A stretch of DNA of 64,000 bases, taken from contig CM064862.1 in assembly GCA_032719365.1 (NCBI GenBank), positions 6,846,001 through 6,910,000 on the forward strand, written 5' to 3'. Source of the DNA: Prinsepia uniflora. Lineage: Eukaryota; Streptophyta; Magnoliopsida; Rosales; Rosaceae. Each line of letters starts with the position of its first letter. The first letter of the stretch is position 1. The notes under the pieces were generated by a model. The model had not been told where the DNA came from. It worked only from the letters and a program-made list of their open reading frames with translations, and searched no databases. The position numbers and the translations under genes are program-made. Positions 10,769 through 23,637 of the stretch are shown in pieces.

Positions 10769-13488
10769 TGTAATGCCCCAGAAACCCAAATAATGTAAAT
10801 TTATAAAATAATATGTAAAATGACGTTTTAACCTTTGTAAATAGTGTGGTCAAAGTTGAATTTTTACATGACATGTGTTTTTCACGTACTTCAAGGACCA
10901 TTAGGTAGGTCTCGATTCCCTGAGTTCGTAGATAGACGGCACGCTGAAATCGGACTTTGGATGAATAAGTTATGACACTAGAACGATGAAGGACAATTTG
11001 GTAATTGTGTTAAGGAGGGGTAAAATAGTCATTTGCACATGTAACGACCCATCCCAGAAATCAAGATTAGATTAGTTGTTAATAACGGATTAGTGACGTT
11101 AATCGGGGATTAGTTGGATGCGTTCGGACGGACGGTGCAAAAACGACGATTTTGCCCCTAGAATGGGCAAAAATGTTGACTTTTAGTTCGGGAAGTCAAA
11201 TGGACTTTGATCGATAACTGTGACGTAGTTTGGGACGTCACGAGTTCATAGACAGGTGGCACGTCCGATTCCGATATCTGAGGAAAAAGTTATGATGTTC
11301 GGAAGTTCGAGGGCATGTTAGTAATTAAGGTAAAAGAGGGAATTTGTTGACTTTTTACACGAAAACTACTTTTCACGTAATTCGAGGACCGTTAGGAAGG
11401 TCTTGAGTCCCTGACTCCAATGACAGGTGGCATATAGCATTTAGAGTTCGGGAAGTAGAATTACGGGTCTAAGTTTGTGAAGGGTAAAACGGTAATTTGC
11501 AAATTAGAGGGGCAAAATGGTCTTTTGGCGATTGAAACCATCAGGTGAGGACACCTAGACAGAATGGATTGGATATGGGCAAGCTGAACCACAGAATTGA
11601 GGACACTTGTCCCCTCCCCAGAGGCTTTTAGCCAAGTCGTCTCACACGTTTTTTAGTTTTAAAATTGGGTTATCGATCAACTGAGAAAGCAGATACAGAG
11701 TAAGCAAAAATCGTCCTGCTGCTGTGTATGTGAGTCATGGGAGTTCATGGGATTTGTGAGTGAGAGTTCAGAGAAGTGTGGTGATTGAGGATGTTCTGAT
11801 TTAAACCCTGTTTAAATGATTTGATGTTGGGATTTGAAATATGATTTAATATCAATGATTTAAAAATGGATTTCAGAAAGTGATTTCGGGTTTAAAGCCC
11901 AGTTCAAAAAGTGGTTTTGAGAAACGTGATTTCGGGTTTTGGAATCGGATTTTCGGATGACGATTCGGGATTCGATTTGGAACTTGAAAATGGATTTCCG
12001 GGTTGGGTTCATAATGGTTATTCCGGATGCTAGCTTACGAAATGATGGTTTCGAACTCGGATTTGGAAATGGATATAGATATGAGTTTTGGGTTTGGATT
12101 CGGGATCCTGAGGAGATTGCGGATTCGGATTTGGAAATGGAAAATAGTTTTCAAATGTTTTACGGATTGGATTTGCTGGATCTGGTTATTGGGTTAAAGA
12201 CCCGGATATGATTATGACGGGGGCGGGCCCGGATTGGGTTTAAAGACCCGGATTGAGTTTAAAGACTCGGGAGTTTAAAGACTCAGATATATTGATTTTT
12301 CCCCGTAGGCCTATTGAGTTTAAAGACTCGGGAGTTTAAAGACTCGGATACTATTGAGGCCTGGATTGAGTTTAAAGACTCGGATAGATCCAGCAGGTTC
12401 GATGGATGGATATGTGGTTTTAAATGTGTTTGGTTTTTCTTACATGGTTGCTTATCTTGAATATTGAATGGTTTTATGACATGGACTTGATATGCATGCA
12501 TTGGTTTTTAATTGGAGGGTATAAATGTACTTGTTTTATGAACTGTTTTTAAACGTATACTTTATTTTTGTCCACTCACAGTCTTTTGTGTTTTCGATAC
12601 CCTCCAGGTTGTTGCGGTGCGGGCTGTTGGTCGAGAGAGAGACGGAGACATCACAAGTGCGATCCACAGTAGAGTCTGCACACTCCGGGAAGCCAGAAGC
12701 TTTTGGACGGTCGGATCGGGAATCCCTTGTCCGACTTACGTGTCACATGGAGGTTGGACGTCGGTTTAACCTTCGTGTCATGCGTAAGTTAGACGGGAGC
12801 AGGACTTAGCCCTTAATCCTAGGGGATTGGGGGTGGGTCCTGTCAGCACAGCCGTGGATTAATTTGTGAGATTTCATTGTCCCTTAGTTCCTAAGTGACA
12901 CATGTCACCAGGAAGAACAGATGAGTGGTTGTCGGTTGTGGGTGAGTGTGTGCATAGGTGTGTGTGTTTGGAAAAACAGAGCACCATTTCAATTTCAAAC
13001 GGTGAGTATTTTCCAGGTTATGAGTGAATTGATACGAATTAAACCACTGTGAGGGACTGAGTAAACAGAGACGCTAGAGAGAGAATTGAGAGATTAAGAT
13101 AGAAAAGAAAACCAAGAATAGAGAGAGGCCAAGAATCATGAAAATTAGAAAATTTGAGTGAAAATTCAAACTTCAATTTGTAAGCTGAGAGGATCCAAAT
13201 TGAGATTAAAAATAGCTTTCTGAGATTATTTCGACTACAACCACACAAAAATCGATGCGTTACGGGCTGTTGGTCGAGAGAGACAGAGACATCACAACCG
13301 CGATCCACAGTAGTTCGGCGCACTCTGGGAAGTCTGGATACTCTTATGATGGTTAGAGTGAAAAATCCCTTGTCCGACTTACGTGTCACATGGAGGTTGG
13401 ACGTCAGTTTAGCCTTCGTGTCATGCGTAAGTTAGACAGGAGCAGGGTTTAGCCCTTAATCCCGGGGGATTAGCGGTGGGTCCTAACA
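10769..13488 (+). repeat. Short, internally deleted gypsy LTR split by a solo LTR
   Basis: It starts TGTAATGCCCC at 10769 and ends GGGTCCTAACA at 13488. The solo LTR 11040-12845 interrupts it (TSD GCACA). Without the insert it is only about 0.9 kb, lacking the middle of a normal LTR. Its last about 200 bp share with the inserted LTR an extra segment (TTACGTGTCACATGGAGG and following) absent from other LTRs here, so insert and target belong to one subfamily. No target duplication was found around it (TTCGA against TATCC). Confidence 0.7.
11040..12845 (+). mobile_element. Solo gypsy LTR with TSD GCACA (1806 bp)
   Basis: It starts TGTAACGACCCATCCC and ends GGGTCCTGTCA. The 5-bp direct repeat GCACA lies at 11035-11039 and 12846-12850. 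It has a GTCCACTCAC site at 12570 and GAGTTTAAAGACTCGG repeats at 12180-12380. It is shorter than the usual 2.5-3 kb because of an internal deletion. Confidence 0.9.
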
Positions 13489-13929
13489 TATCCTCTTTTG
13501 ACCGGTCGGTCTAAAAGACATGTGGCTGAGCAGGATTCAACCCCTAAGTTGATAGATTTTGTGTATCAACAATAAATATTTGAAAAGATAATAAAAAAGT
13601 AAAGAGGTATTCAATTGTGACATTTAAGAATTTTTAAAATGCCCCCATAATTTATGGTGTATTCAATTAGAAGTTTAAGAACATCCACATAAATTTGGGT
13701 GTATTCAAATCAATACGAATTTTTAGGGATTTAATTTATTTGGGGATTTGGATGAATTCTAAAGTGAGAAATATGAATAGCAAAGGTCATTAGAAATTCC
13801 ACCCTCCACTCCAAGAATATTTTTTTAATAACTACTTCATCAAGCAAGATTGAAGGTAGCTTTTTCTCAGTCGCAAGAACAACCCTATTAGCAGTTTTGA
13901 TCCCTAAAGAGGTATGTACCGACCCAAGT
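13489..13929. other. AT-rich non-LTR spacer, no gene seen
   Basis: About 440 bp with no recognisable coding sequence. It contains three loose repeats of GTATTCAAT followed by TTTAAGAA-like sequence (about 13605-13710), which may be a decayed MITE; I cannot assign a family. Its right edge is the CAAGT target duplication of the solo LTR at 13930. Confidence 0.5.
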
Positions 13930-16719
13930 TGTAATGACCCATCCCTAATTTTAAGGATTAATTAGGTATTAATGACGGATTAGCGAGGATAATTGAGGAT
14001 TAGTACAGGATAAATGGCCATTCAGGGTGAAATTACGATTTTGCCCCTAAACGAGGGCAAAAAAGTTAACTTTTGACCCGGGAGGTTTGATGGGCGAGGG
14101 CCGAGGACCGTTACGTAAATCGAGTCGATACGAATCCGTAGACAGGCGGCACGTCGAAGTCGGACGTTTAACGAAAAAGTTACGGTTCATGGAAGTTCGA
14201 ATGAACTATTGCACGTTTTACGAGGCGAGGGACTTTTGGCATTAAGTGGGGCCCAGATTTTTAGGACAGGCCCAATGGATGAATGACAAGTGTCATTTAT
14301 CCATTCCCCATCATTTTCCCGTGCATGCATATCCCCTTCCCCTTCGACCCCAATCCTATCTCTTCCTCATCTAATCATGTGTGAGGCCAAGAGAGTGAGG
14401 TGAGGGTGTGAGGATGGTGATGGCTGATCAAGAAAAATGCCGCCGTGGACGGCGGAGGAACCCCGTGCAAGGTAACCCGATTATGCCCATTTTTCCTTAT
14501 TTTTGATTTTGAATGTTATGGACTGTTTTAGTTGATTAGGATAGGTTTATTAGGGTGTTAGGATGAATTTGGGTGGTGGTTAGTGGTTAAGGAACCCAGG
14601 GAGAAAACTGGAAAACTTGAACCGTGAGGGAGGAATTGAACCTGTGAGGTTTTGTGGGTTTTTGGTGATTCTAATCGCATAAATAGGTTTCTAGGATCCA
14701 AATAGGATGTAACGACCCGTCCCGAATTCCGGGATTAGATTAGTAATTAATCTTGATTAGTGAGGTTGAACGGTGGTTAGTAGGGCGGAATCAGACAAAA
14801 TGTGCAAAATGACCGTTTTGCCCTTAGTCGTGGGTAAAATGTTGAATTTTTGATCGGGCGGTCAAATGGACTTGGACCGATGACCGTGACGTAGTTCGGG
14901 ACGTCACGAGTTCATAGACAGGTGGCACGTTCGATTCCGGCATCCGAGGAGAAAGTTATGATGTTCGGAAGTTGAGGGGCATTTTGGTAATTTTGGTCAA
15001 TTGGGGTCAAATGTTGACTTTTTGACCGGGAGGTCCGATGGACGAGGGCCAAGGACCGTTACGTAGGTCTCGTCGATACGAATCCAACGACAGGCGGCAT
15101 GCCGAAATCGGAGATTCGACGACGAAGTTGTGGTCACGGGAACGAATTCGAATAACCGAACGAACCGAGAGTTTGATTAAAATAATATTAAAATAGGTCA
15201 ACAGTAATTGATGAATCTGGACCCTTGGATGTAGGCCATGTGTCACTCATCCCCACCTTCCCTAAAATCTGGATCCTTGTTGGCCATTGGATTATTTAAT
15301 CCATTTTCTCCCCTTAAATCCTCACCATCCATTCAAACCTCAGATTAAATCTGGGCCCTTGATCTCATCTCTTTCTTTCCTTCATCTACTGATCACACTC
15401 ATCTCTCTCACTCTGTTCTTTCTCCCACCCGAAACACATACGCACACAACCCACATGAACCACCTCACCAATCTCTTCCGTGTTGATGTGTGTGAGTGAC
15501 CAACTGCTCGGTGAGGGCTGAGGAACGACGGGAAACGACAGGAGACAGCAGTGGACACGGCGGAAAGGAAAAACAGAGAGGTCCGAAAACTCAAAAATTG
15601 GAAAATCAATGTGGACTGGTTTTGATCGTGTTTGAGGGGTGAAAGGAGTTCCTGCGATTAGTCTGGGCGTTGTGGTGGCCACGGTGGTGACCACGGCGGC
15701 GAGGTAAGCCCCAAACCCGTGAGCTTGTTTTCGGGTACAAACATGGTAGGATGGGGTTTAACGTATTACAATCGATTTAGTGACCAGGATGATGATCTAG
15801 GGGTTGAGACAAGCCTTTGGGGATCGTTTTCGAAAGGAATGATGGCCGGGATCGTGCAGGCACGACGGTTGCAGGTGGCCGGTCTGCACACCTCCACGAA
15901 CAGGTAGTCAAACGTGTTGGTTTCTCAGTTTTTAAATCATGGATCAACTGGAATTGATGAGACGATCTTGTAGGAACAAACAGAACTAAAAATCATCGAG
16001 GAATTACTGAGAACCAGTCGGGTTGGGCCGCGGGTCACGGTGACCCGTTTATCAGACAACCGGGTCAGAACGATACACTGTTCACGGCGCGTGGATTTCA
16101 CATGTAGCCACTCACGGCGGCGCGTGACGGCGCGTGGGCATGAATCTCGAGGTGAGGTCAACATGACTTCTGTCCTATTTAATGTAACGAACATTTTGGG
16201 ATTGGTTTCGTGTCGATCGGACACCGTCTCGATATTGTTCGGGATGTCCGAAGGTTTTAAATTAAGTTTAAAAATAGTTAAAAATTCGGAAAAATTACGG
16301 GACTTTGATAGGATGTTAATGATGAAGTTAGTGACCCTCTAATGTGATTTGGACAGGATTGGGAGTCCCGGTGATAGTGGTGAGGCCCGGGAGGGCCGGT
16401 GGCACGCGTATCGAGGCATATCGTTAAAACGGTCTGTGAGTGGACTTTGGTTTTATAAATTCTATGCATGCTTAAATGTTTTATATGGATTATGATTGTG
16501 ATTGTATGATGTTGATTTGATTGTTGGTAAATTGTACGGTTTCACGTATTTTGAGGCAATTTACGTGCTTGCACGTAAATCGAGGTTTTCCAGTTTTACA
16601 TGGATTTTCCATATTTATGACTTGGATATAATATGATGAAATGGTTTTGAAATCGGAAATATAAACTCAGGCTTGAGGCCCACTTGTTTTGGAAATTTCG
16701 GACTTGGAGTCCATTTGAG

Positions 16720-16950
16720 AATCGGGCTGGGGGCCCAGTTGGTTAATGAAATCGGGCTAGGGGCCCAGTTGATATGAAATCGGGCTGAGACCCATTTGAG
16801 TTATGTTATCGGGCTAGGGGCCCAGTTGATTTACGAATTCGGGCCGTGGGCCCAGTGGGTTTATAAGTCGGGCTGCGGGCCCAGTTGGCTTACAAATCGG
16901 GCCGTGGGCCTAGTGGTTCATAAAATCGGGCATGAGGCCCAGTTGGATTA
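16720..16950 (+). repeat. Degenerate GGGCC minisatellite
   Basis: About eight diverged units of the type CGGGCTNGGGGCCCAGTTG or CGGGCCGTGGGCCCAGT occupy the same slot as the arrays in the LTRs at 866 and 31635. The units here are much less uniform, fitting an older copy. Confidence 0.75.
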
Positions 16951-17189
16951 TAAATGTGATTTCGGGTCAGGGACCCTATGTTTAATAAATGTGATTTTGG
17001 GTCAGGGACCCTAAATGGAATTACGTGGTTTTATGGAAATTTCGGGCAGGGCCCATTGTAATGATGTGATAAAAGGATTTAATAAAACTGTTTTCCATAT
17101 ACCATCTGGATACAAGGATATATGATGGTCTCCTACAGATGTCTGGGACACTGGGGAAGTCACGGTGCATTGCCTGCGAGGGGTCATCG

Positions 17190-17377
17190 TACGGAGCAGC
17201 CGGACCGTATGATGACTCAGGAGCAGGATTGCTATGATTGACGTCAGGGACGTCAGACATCAGGAATGTCAGATATATGGACCCAGAGAGACCCCGGGCA
17301 GCATGCGTAGCTTATGAAGCCGTGAGATATGACGTCAGGGACGTCAAGCGTCTGGGACGCTAAGCATCAGGGATGCT
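17190..17377 (+). other. Cluster of short hairpins in LTR
   Basis: A 12-bp stem with one G-T wobble (17203-17214 with 17225-17236) is followed by GACGTC/GACGTC (17240-17254), GACAT/ATGTC (17256-17270), GACGTC/GACGTC (17331-17345), GCGTC/GACGC (17348-17360) and AGCATC/GATGCT (17363-17377). The order equals that at 3243-3429. Compared with that copy, the outer pair of the last stem is A-T instead of G-C, and one pair of the long stem is C-G instead of T-A. Confidence 0.7.
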
Positions 17378-19966
17378 GATGATGGTAATGGTAAATATGG
17401 ATTAATGAATCTAAGAAATGGCTTTTCGGTTGGATTGGTGTTATGTGGTAAAAATGGATTATTGGTTATGTTATGGTATTTCGGGTCGGGGACCCTAAAT
17501 GGTTTTGGATTTATGGATTTATATTTATGGCTTTGGGCGGTGGCCCACATGGTTTTAATATGTCTGGTGGTGGTATTCCACAGTTTTGGGCCGAGTTCCC
17601 ACACTTGGTTTTTGGTTAACGGTTTTTGGGCTAAGGCCCTAATGGCTCGGTTGAGCAAACGTTTTGGTTACTGGTTTTCGTGGCATGCATACGTTTTTAT
17701 TGGAGGGCATAAATGTCTTATAAATGTGTTTAATAAACTTATTGGTTTTTGTCCACTCACAGTTTTTGGTTTTAATGCCCTTCAAGTTGATTACGGATGC
17801 GATTGCAGCAGAGACTGGGACATTGCACACCTCCTCCATCGATCCTTGCGCACTCTGGATGCCCCGTTTCGGGCAGTGGCTTTTGGTTATCCCTTGTCTG
17901 ACACCCCTTGTTGGACGAGAGCAGGGCACATTCCACGGTAATCCCAGTAGGAATTGGATGGGTCCTGTCATAAGAGGATTAGAATTGGTTTGGAAGAAAA
18001 ATGACGAAAATTGGACGAGTTAGGGGCCTGAACTAGCTTTGTCGGTTCGGTTGGACCAAATTGCAGAACCTGGACCGGACCAGCTGGTCGGACCCGGTCA
18101 GCTGGAGGATAGGGATGACCCTGTGCAAGCTCGTGAAGCCCATGTGCAGGGCCTTCAGACGTCGCGTGGCGAGGTTTTTGAGGAAACTTCCAACATGTGA
18201 AATCATCTATTCGATGTAACAAACATTTTGGGACTGGTTTCGAGTCGATTGGACATTGTCTCGATATAGTTCGAGATGTCTGAAAGTTTAGGACCGCGTT
18301 TAAAAATAGTTAAAAATTCTGGCAAATTATGGGGCTTTAGTGAGGGGCTAATTAAGTAGTTAGTAACCCTCTAAAATGATTTGGACAGGTTTGGGAGTCC
18401 CGGTGATGGTGTTTGACCCGGAAAGGCGTACAACGAGCATATCGAGGCGGCAGCTCGGGCGATCTATGAGTGGACTTTATTTATGAATCGATGCATGCAT
18501 AAATGTTTTATAAGTATTTTAGAACATGTTTTGTGATTCCATGAGTGAATTTGTGTGTGTGTTTACGTATTGGCACGTATTTCGAGGTTTTCGATTTTAT
18601 ACGCGTTTATGGTTTCGATTTTAAATGAAATGGTTTTGAATGATAAAACGACCAATTTGGTTTTGGTTTTGACTCGAGCATATGGCCCTTTTGATGACCT
18701 ACTAGTCTGATTCGTGGTAGCGATGAGTGCTGTGTGCACGGCGATGGACGACATAACGCTCGCCTCCAGACTGGGTATGTGTTCCCTCCGGAGAGGTCAC
18801 GACACACGTTTCGTTGTCGAGCAGCCACCGGAGGCTTGACTTCGGGGTGCTGACGGTTTAGGAGATCGATCGGCGATGGGTGCACCATGTTCTAGAGATG
18901 GTCGCGGCAGTGATATGTTCAGGGGGACATACCAGGATTGAGAGCGGTCCTCGACTGATGGTCGCACGCATCGCTATGATCGGAATCGTGACTGACCCTA
19001 AGATATCAGGCTCGATGACCAGTTGCTTTTGGGTTCGGGCCGGAAGCCCAGTTACATTGTGAAATCAGGCTAGAGGCCCCGTTGAGTCATAAGTTCGGGA
19101 TGGAGGCCCAGTTGATTTGGGTTATCGGGCGTGAGTCCCGAGTGTGGTTTTCCATATTAGTATGTATATACCCTCATTTATGAGTTGATTGGTCTCCTCC
19201 AGACGTCGACTTGAAGAGTCACGATCGACTACCCGGAATGAGTAATCCCCATAGGGAGCACATTCCAGGAGTGAGAGTTATGATAGAGTCTCGGACCTGA
19301 TCCGGAGAGACGCCCAGACTAGATGCCGGAGACAGAACCTCCCAGATGGAGAATTCCTAGAGGTAGATTTGGAGTGAGACCCCGAGTAGTATGCATACTT
19401 TTATATATAGAAATCGTGACATATATCGGGGATTAGTTCCCTAGGGGCTGTGTGCCCCGAGTTGACATCAGAGAATGTCTTGGATGAGTTATATATGTAT
19501 ATATATATATGTGTGTATGAGATTTCACGGAGATGATTTTGGGATGAGACCCACGTGTATTGGATTTGGGCTGAGACCCTACGTTTCATGATTTGGAAGG
19601 AGACTCGTTATGGGTTTCCTTATTTTGGATTTTGGGCCAAGACCTTAATGAACGGTTTGATAAATGGTTTTCGAATGCATGCATACTTTTTAGTGAAGGG
19701 CATAAAGGTATTTTTATGAAAGTATTTTTGTAAATTATTTGTTTTGTCCACTCACAGCTTTGATGTTTTAATACCCTTCAAGTTGATTGCGGATGCGGGC
19801 TGTAGCAGAGACCGAGACATCACATTCCTTATCCTGGTCCTGGCGCTCTCTGATAGTCCCGGCTGGGCTAAGGACGGAAATTCTCTGGTCTGACACTTCG
19901 TGTCAGACGGGATTAGGCATGTCCCACGTTAATCCCAGGGGATTTGGGACGGGTCCTGTCACAAGT

Positions 19967-20345
19967 ACCGCCAAAGCGTGCTCGATCTGCACTAGCTTTC
20001 CTAACAAACTTAAATTAGTGAGAGAAAATGATGGGCTATGCGCTAGAGAGTGAAAGGCTATAGTTTTTTTTTTTGTCAATTTTCTGAGAAATGAAGAGAG
20101 GTTTCAACCTAGATTTTGAATTCAATTTTGAATTCAATATTAAGGGGTTAGATTTTGAGGTAAAAATTCATAACGAACTTTGGAAGAAGATAGAGAGATA
20201 GAGACTCGGAGATTAGATTTGAAGGAAAAAATCCATATGAAAGAGAGGTTGTGGTTTGAGTTTTTTCTTTTGGTCTATGATAGTGGTTATTGTGGTTAAT
20301 TTGGTTAGTTGTGACGGATAGGGTTTTCAATTTTCATACATTGTT
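19967..20345. other. Spacer between LTRs, no gene seen
   Basis: AT-rich, purine-biased sequence with a T10 run and short GAATTCAATTTTGAATTC repeats. It continues the non-LTR sequence left of 13925 if the solo LTR is removed. No coding region or structural RNA is recognised. Confidence 0.5.
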
Positions 20346-21637
20346 TGTAACGACCCGTCCCGGAATTGGGGATTAGATTAGTAACTAACCATGATTAATG
20401 GGGGTTAATCGGTGATTAGTTGGGTGGAATCGGACGAACGTGGCAAAATGACCGTTTTGCCCATAGTCGTGGGGGAAACGTTGACTTTTATTCGGGCGGT
20501 CAAATGGACTTTGCCCGATGACCGTGACATATTTTGGGTCGTCACGAGTTCATAGACGGGTGGCACGTTCGATTCCGACGTTCGTGGTGAAAGTTATGAC
20601 GTTCGGAAGTCCAGGGGCATTTCCGTAATTTGGACGAATTAAGGGAAAATGTTGACTTTTTGATCGGGGGGGTCCGATGGCCGAAGGCCAAGGACCGTTA
20701 GGATGGTCTCGATACCCTGAGTACAACGACAGGCGGCACGCGTGGAACGGACATCGGATGACCGAGTTACGGGTCACGGAAGTTGGAGGGCATTTTGGTA
20801 ATTATTGCCATGAGGGCATTTTGGTCCTTTCACCACGGGTTACTGTAGCAGCCGTGGGAGACCGTTGCTGCCCCACCGTGTGTGGCGGTTCTCCACATTT
20901 CAATTGATTAATCAGTAGTGGGCTGTCTCAGGGGTTTGTTTAATTGGTTTGAGGATAATGGGGACATGGTTGAATGGCTTGGACAGTTTCAGAGCACGGG
21001 CAAACTTAAAAATTCGTTGGGCTCTGTTTGCGGGAAGCAACTCTCAGTGAGTCTGAGTGTGTCTCCCACGGGTTGCCGTCTGCTCGATCGTTTAGCTGAG
21101 TAGTGGAGGGTGTGAGGTTCATTTTCGAACCTGTGAGAGAGGTGAGAGTGAGAGAAATTGAGTTCGGAGGAAAAATCGAAATTTGAGGGAAAAATCGAAA
21201 TTTAAATTGTGTGAGGAATTGGATGAAACTAGGGACAGTAATCGTCTTCTGGGACCCTTTGGAGATCAACCGTAGCTATTGGCAAGGGATTCAATATCTG
21301 TTTGGCCATGATCACTGGTTCCTGTTTCAGAGTTGTGTAGGGACTGTGGACGGCGACTTCCAGGTGAGTTCGTGTTCAATTGGTCGTGTTAGAGTGTTCT
21401 ATTGGGTCCCCTTAAGCTCCTGTTTAGGTTAATTTGGAAATGGAATTGAGTTGAGTGAGTTTGGAATGTCGACCCGATTTGAGGTCCGAGTTTGGATGGA
21501 TCGATTTAGTCAGTGTCGAGGCTAATAGATGACATAGAACTAGAATTAAATGGTTATAGAAGAGGTTAGGATCAAAAAGGGAAGGAATTGATTGAGAATT
21601 GATAGCTATCTAACCGGGTTGTCACGCGGGTTGCAGG
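20346..21637 (+). repeat. 5' part of a gypsy LTR, interrupted at 21638
   Basis: It starts TGTAACGACCCGTCCCGG and carries two promoter-proximal modules, each with AAATGTTGACTTTTT/TTTATT-like sequence and a TAGACGGGTGGCACG or CGACAGGCGGCACG motif. It stops at 21637 where another LTR begins. Its 3' part is not visible in the window and may lie in or beyond the assembly gap. Confidence 0.75.
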
Positions 21638-23637
21638 TGTAACGCCCCGAAAAATCCAAAAATTGTAAAATATTAAAATAATGCAAAAATGACGTTTTTA
21701 CCCCTAGAAGGATATGGCTAAAAGTTGACTTTTTGTTTGGTATACTGTTTGTATATTTTGCTTGTGCCATCGTGTAGATCTCGGAACGCTGAATCCGTAG
21801 ACAGGTGGCACGTCGAAAACGGAGTTCGGATGAAGAAATTACGGGGTTGTGAAATGTAGGGGTAAAATGATAATTGTGCTTAAGAAGGGTAAAATGGTAA
21901 TTTTGTGTGAAGTATACTTGAACGGTGGAAGAATCATTACAGTATCAATTGCCTTGCTGATTCATCTAATTAATATGCTGATTCAATTCCCTTGAACCCA
22001 ACTAATGCCACTTGCCCTCTTAAGAAACTCATTAGTGGCACATGAGTGCTTAGTTGTCTAACTTAACTTAACTTCCATTAATTAACTATTGCTAACTACA
22101 CAAAACAGAGAACAACACCCCATCTCCTACTAATTTGATCGATCCAACAACACAGAGAATAAGAGTGAGTATTAGAGAACAAATGGGGAGGAATTTAGTG
22201 AACGTTTGAGTGGCAATTGAGAGGAATTTGGACCGGGATCAATACTGAGCTTACCCGAAAATTCATTAAAATTCTCCATTTTCGAATTTGAGATTGTAGA
22301 CGGTTTCGTTCCAATTGGACGTGAGATTAAGCTTCCTGGGAGCTAAACAACTCGAACCCAATCAACTGGAACGAGAATTGGTGGAGAAATCGTGACAAAC
22401 AAGCCCTGAAACTGTTTGGAAAATCGAGCTTGAGTCGAGTTACTTAGAGGTAAAATTTCATGAAATTGATCTTGATTTCGTGTTCATTATGGTCTTATGA
22501 TGCTTCTGATGTGAATAATTGAAGAAAACAGGTCGATTTGAGGTCAAACCCGAATTAGGACCCGGTGAGTGTTCCTCGTGAGTCGAAGCTTTTTATGGTT
22601 GAATTGATTCAATTGAAGGCACAGAACTATCAGTTAGATTGAATAGATATGAATGAGTGAAAGAACGAGAGGAATTGAGTTAGAATCAAGGGAAATTGAA
22701 TCGGGTCTGATCGCGGGTCTACAACCCGAATACCAGAGAAACGGGCGAGAGAACTGTAGCAGCCACTGTTCACGGCGCGTGGCTGTCACGCGCAGCCGCT
22801 TGCGGCGGTGCGTGAGGGCGCGTGACCTGGAATCTGAAGAAGGGTCGAACATACTTTTTAATGTTCTCGATGATACGGACCTATTGGCGTTAGTTTCGGG
22901 TCAATCGGAGATAAATTGAGGATAGTTTTACGTATCCGAAGCGTATAAGTTACGTTTAAATAATGTTATTTTATTCCGACGACTTAGAACTTCGTACCTA
23001 AGAGTATATGATATTTTAGTAACCCTATATTACATGTTTGACAGGCCAAAATATTCTCGGGACAGCGGACGAGAACGAACAGCTCGAATCCGAGCAATCT
23101 GGACGGTGTGTGAGTGGGCTTTTGTTTTCTACCCTAAATGCATGCATATATGTTTTAACTGCTTTTAAATGCTTATGATATGATTTAAGTTGATTTGCCA
23201 TGATTAGTGATGTGATATGATAATTTCCGAAATTTGGGAATATTATATTATTATTATATTATTATTATATATTGTTTTGAGCTCAAATTCCGAGAAAATC
23301 ATAAAAGTGTGATTTTGGGCGATGACTTAAGATTTGAAATGGTTTTCAACTTTGAAATTAAATTACATGATTTAATTGAAGAAATTGAATTATAAATGAT
23401 CTGTTCGACATGAAATTATGGAATTTACTTGTGCTGTGGAAATGTTATATTTCGGGCAGAGACCCTGTTGAACTATTGATTTGATTTTGAGAGTTAAATA
23501 GTTTTGAAATGAGATTCTTGATTTGTGGTATCATCCTCGGTGATTTGATGGTCTCTTCCATACGTCGTAGATCCTGGAGTAGTCACGATCCACTGCCTGG
23601 AGATGAGTAGCTCCAAGGGGAGGCTCAATCTCAGGAG
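21638..23637 (+). repeat. 5' part of a gypsy LTR of the one-module type, interrupted at 23638
   Basis: It starts TGTAACGCCCCGAAAAATCC. It has a single promoter-proximal module (GTAGACAGGTGGCACG near 21799), a CGCGTG hairpin block near 22780-22825, and a GTGAGTGGGC variant near 23110 followed by ATGCATGCATATATG. It is cut at 23637 by the next LTR before reaching its 3' end. Confidence 0.75.

Larger units (their letters stand above)
14708..17970 (+). mobile_element. Nested solo gypsy LTR, TSD TAGGA/TAAGA (3263 bp)
   Basis: It starts TGTAACGACCCGTCCCG and ends GGGTCCTGTCA. The flanks TAGGA (14703-14707) and TAAGA (17971-17975) differ by one base, as expected for an aged target duplication. Inside are two promoter-proximal modules, a CGCGTG block (about 16090-16140), GTGAGTGGAC (16436), a degenerate GGGCC minisatellite (16720-16950), a hairpin cluster (17190-17377) and GTCCACTCAC (17751). 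Confidence 0.88.
13930..19961 (+). mobile_element. Solo gypsy LTR with TSD CAAGT, itself interrupted
   Basis: It starts TGTAATGACCCATCC at 13930 and ends GGGTCCTGTCA at 19961. Direct repeats CAAGT lie at 13925-13929 and 19962-19966. The solo LTR 14708-17970 interrupts it; removing that and one target copy leaves about 2764 bp. Variant GTGAGTGGAC and intact GTCCACTCAC sites are at about 18467 and 19746. After removal the flanks read as continuous non-LTR sequence. Confidence 0.9.

Noticed and set aside
17405..17941. 178-codon open frame on the plus strand
   Set aside because: It lies wholly inside the solo LTR 14708-17970, crosses the hairpin/GTCCACTCAC region, has no known motif and is not kept in related LTRs.
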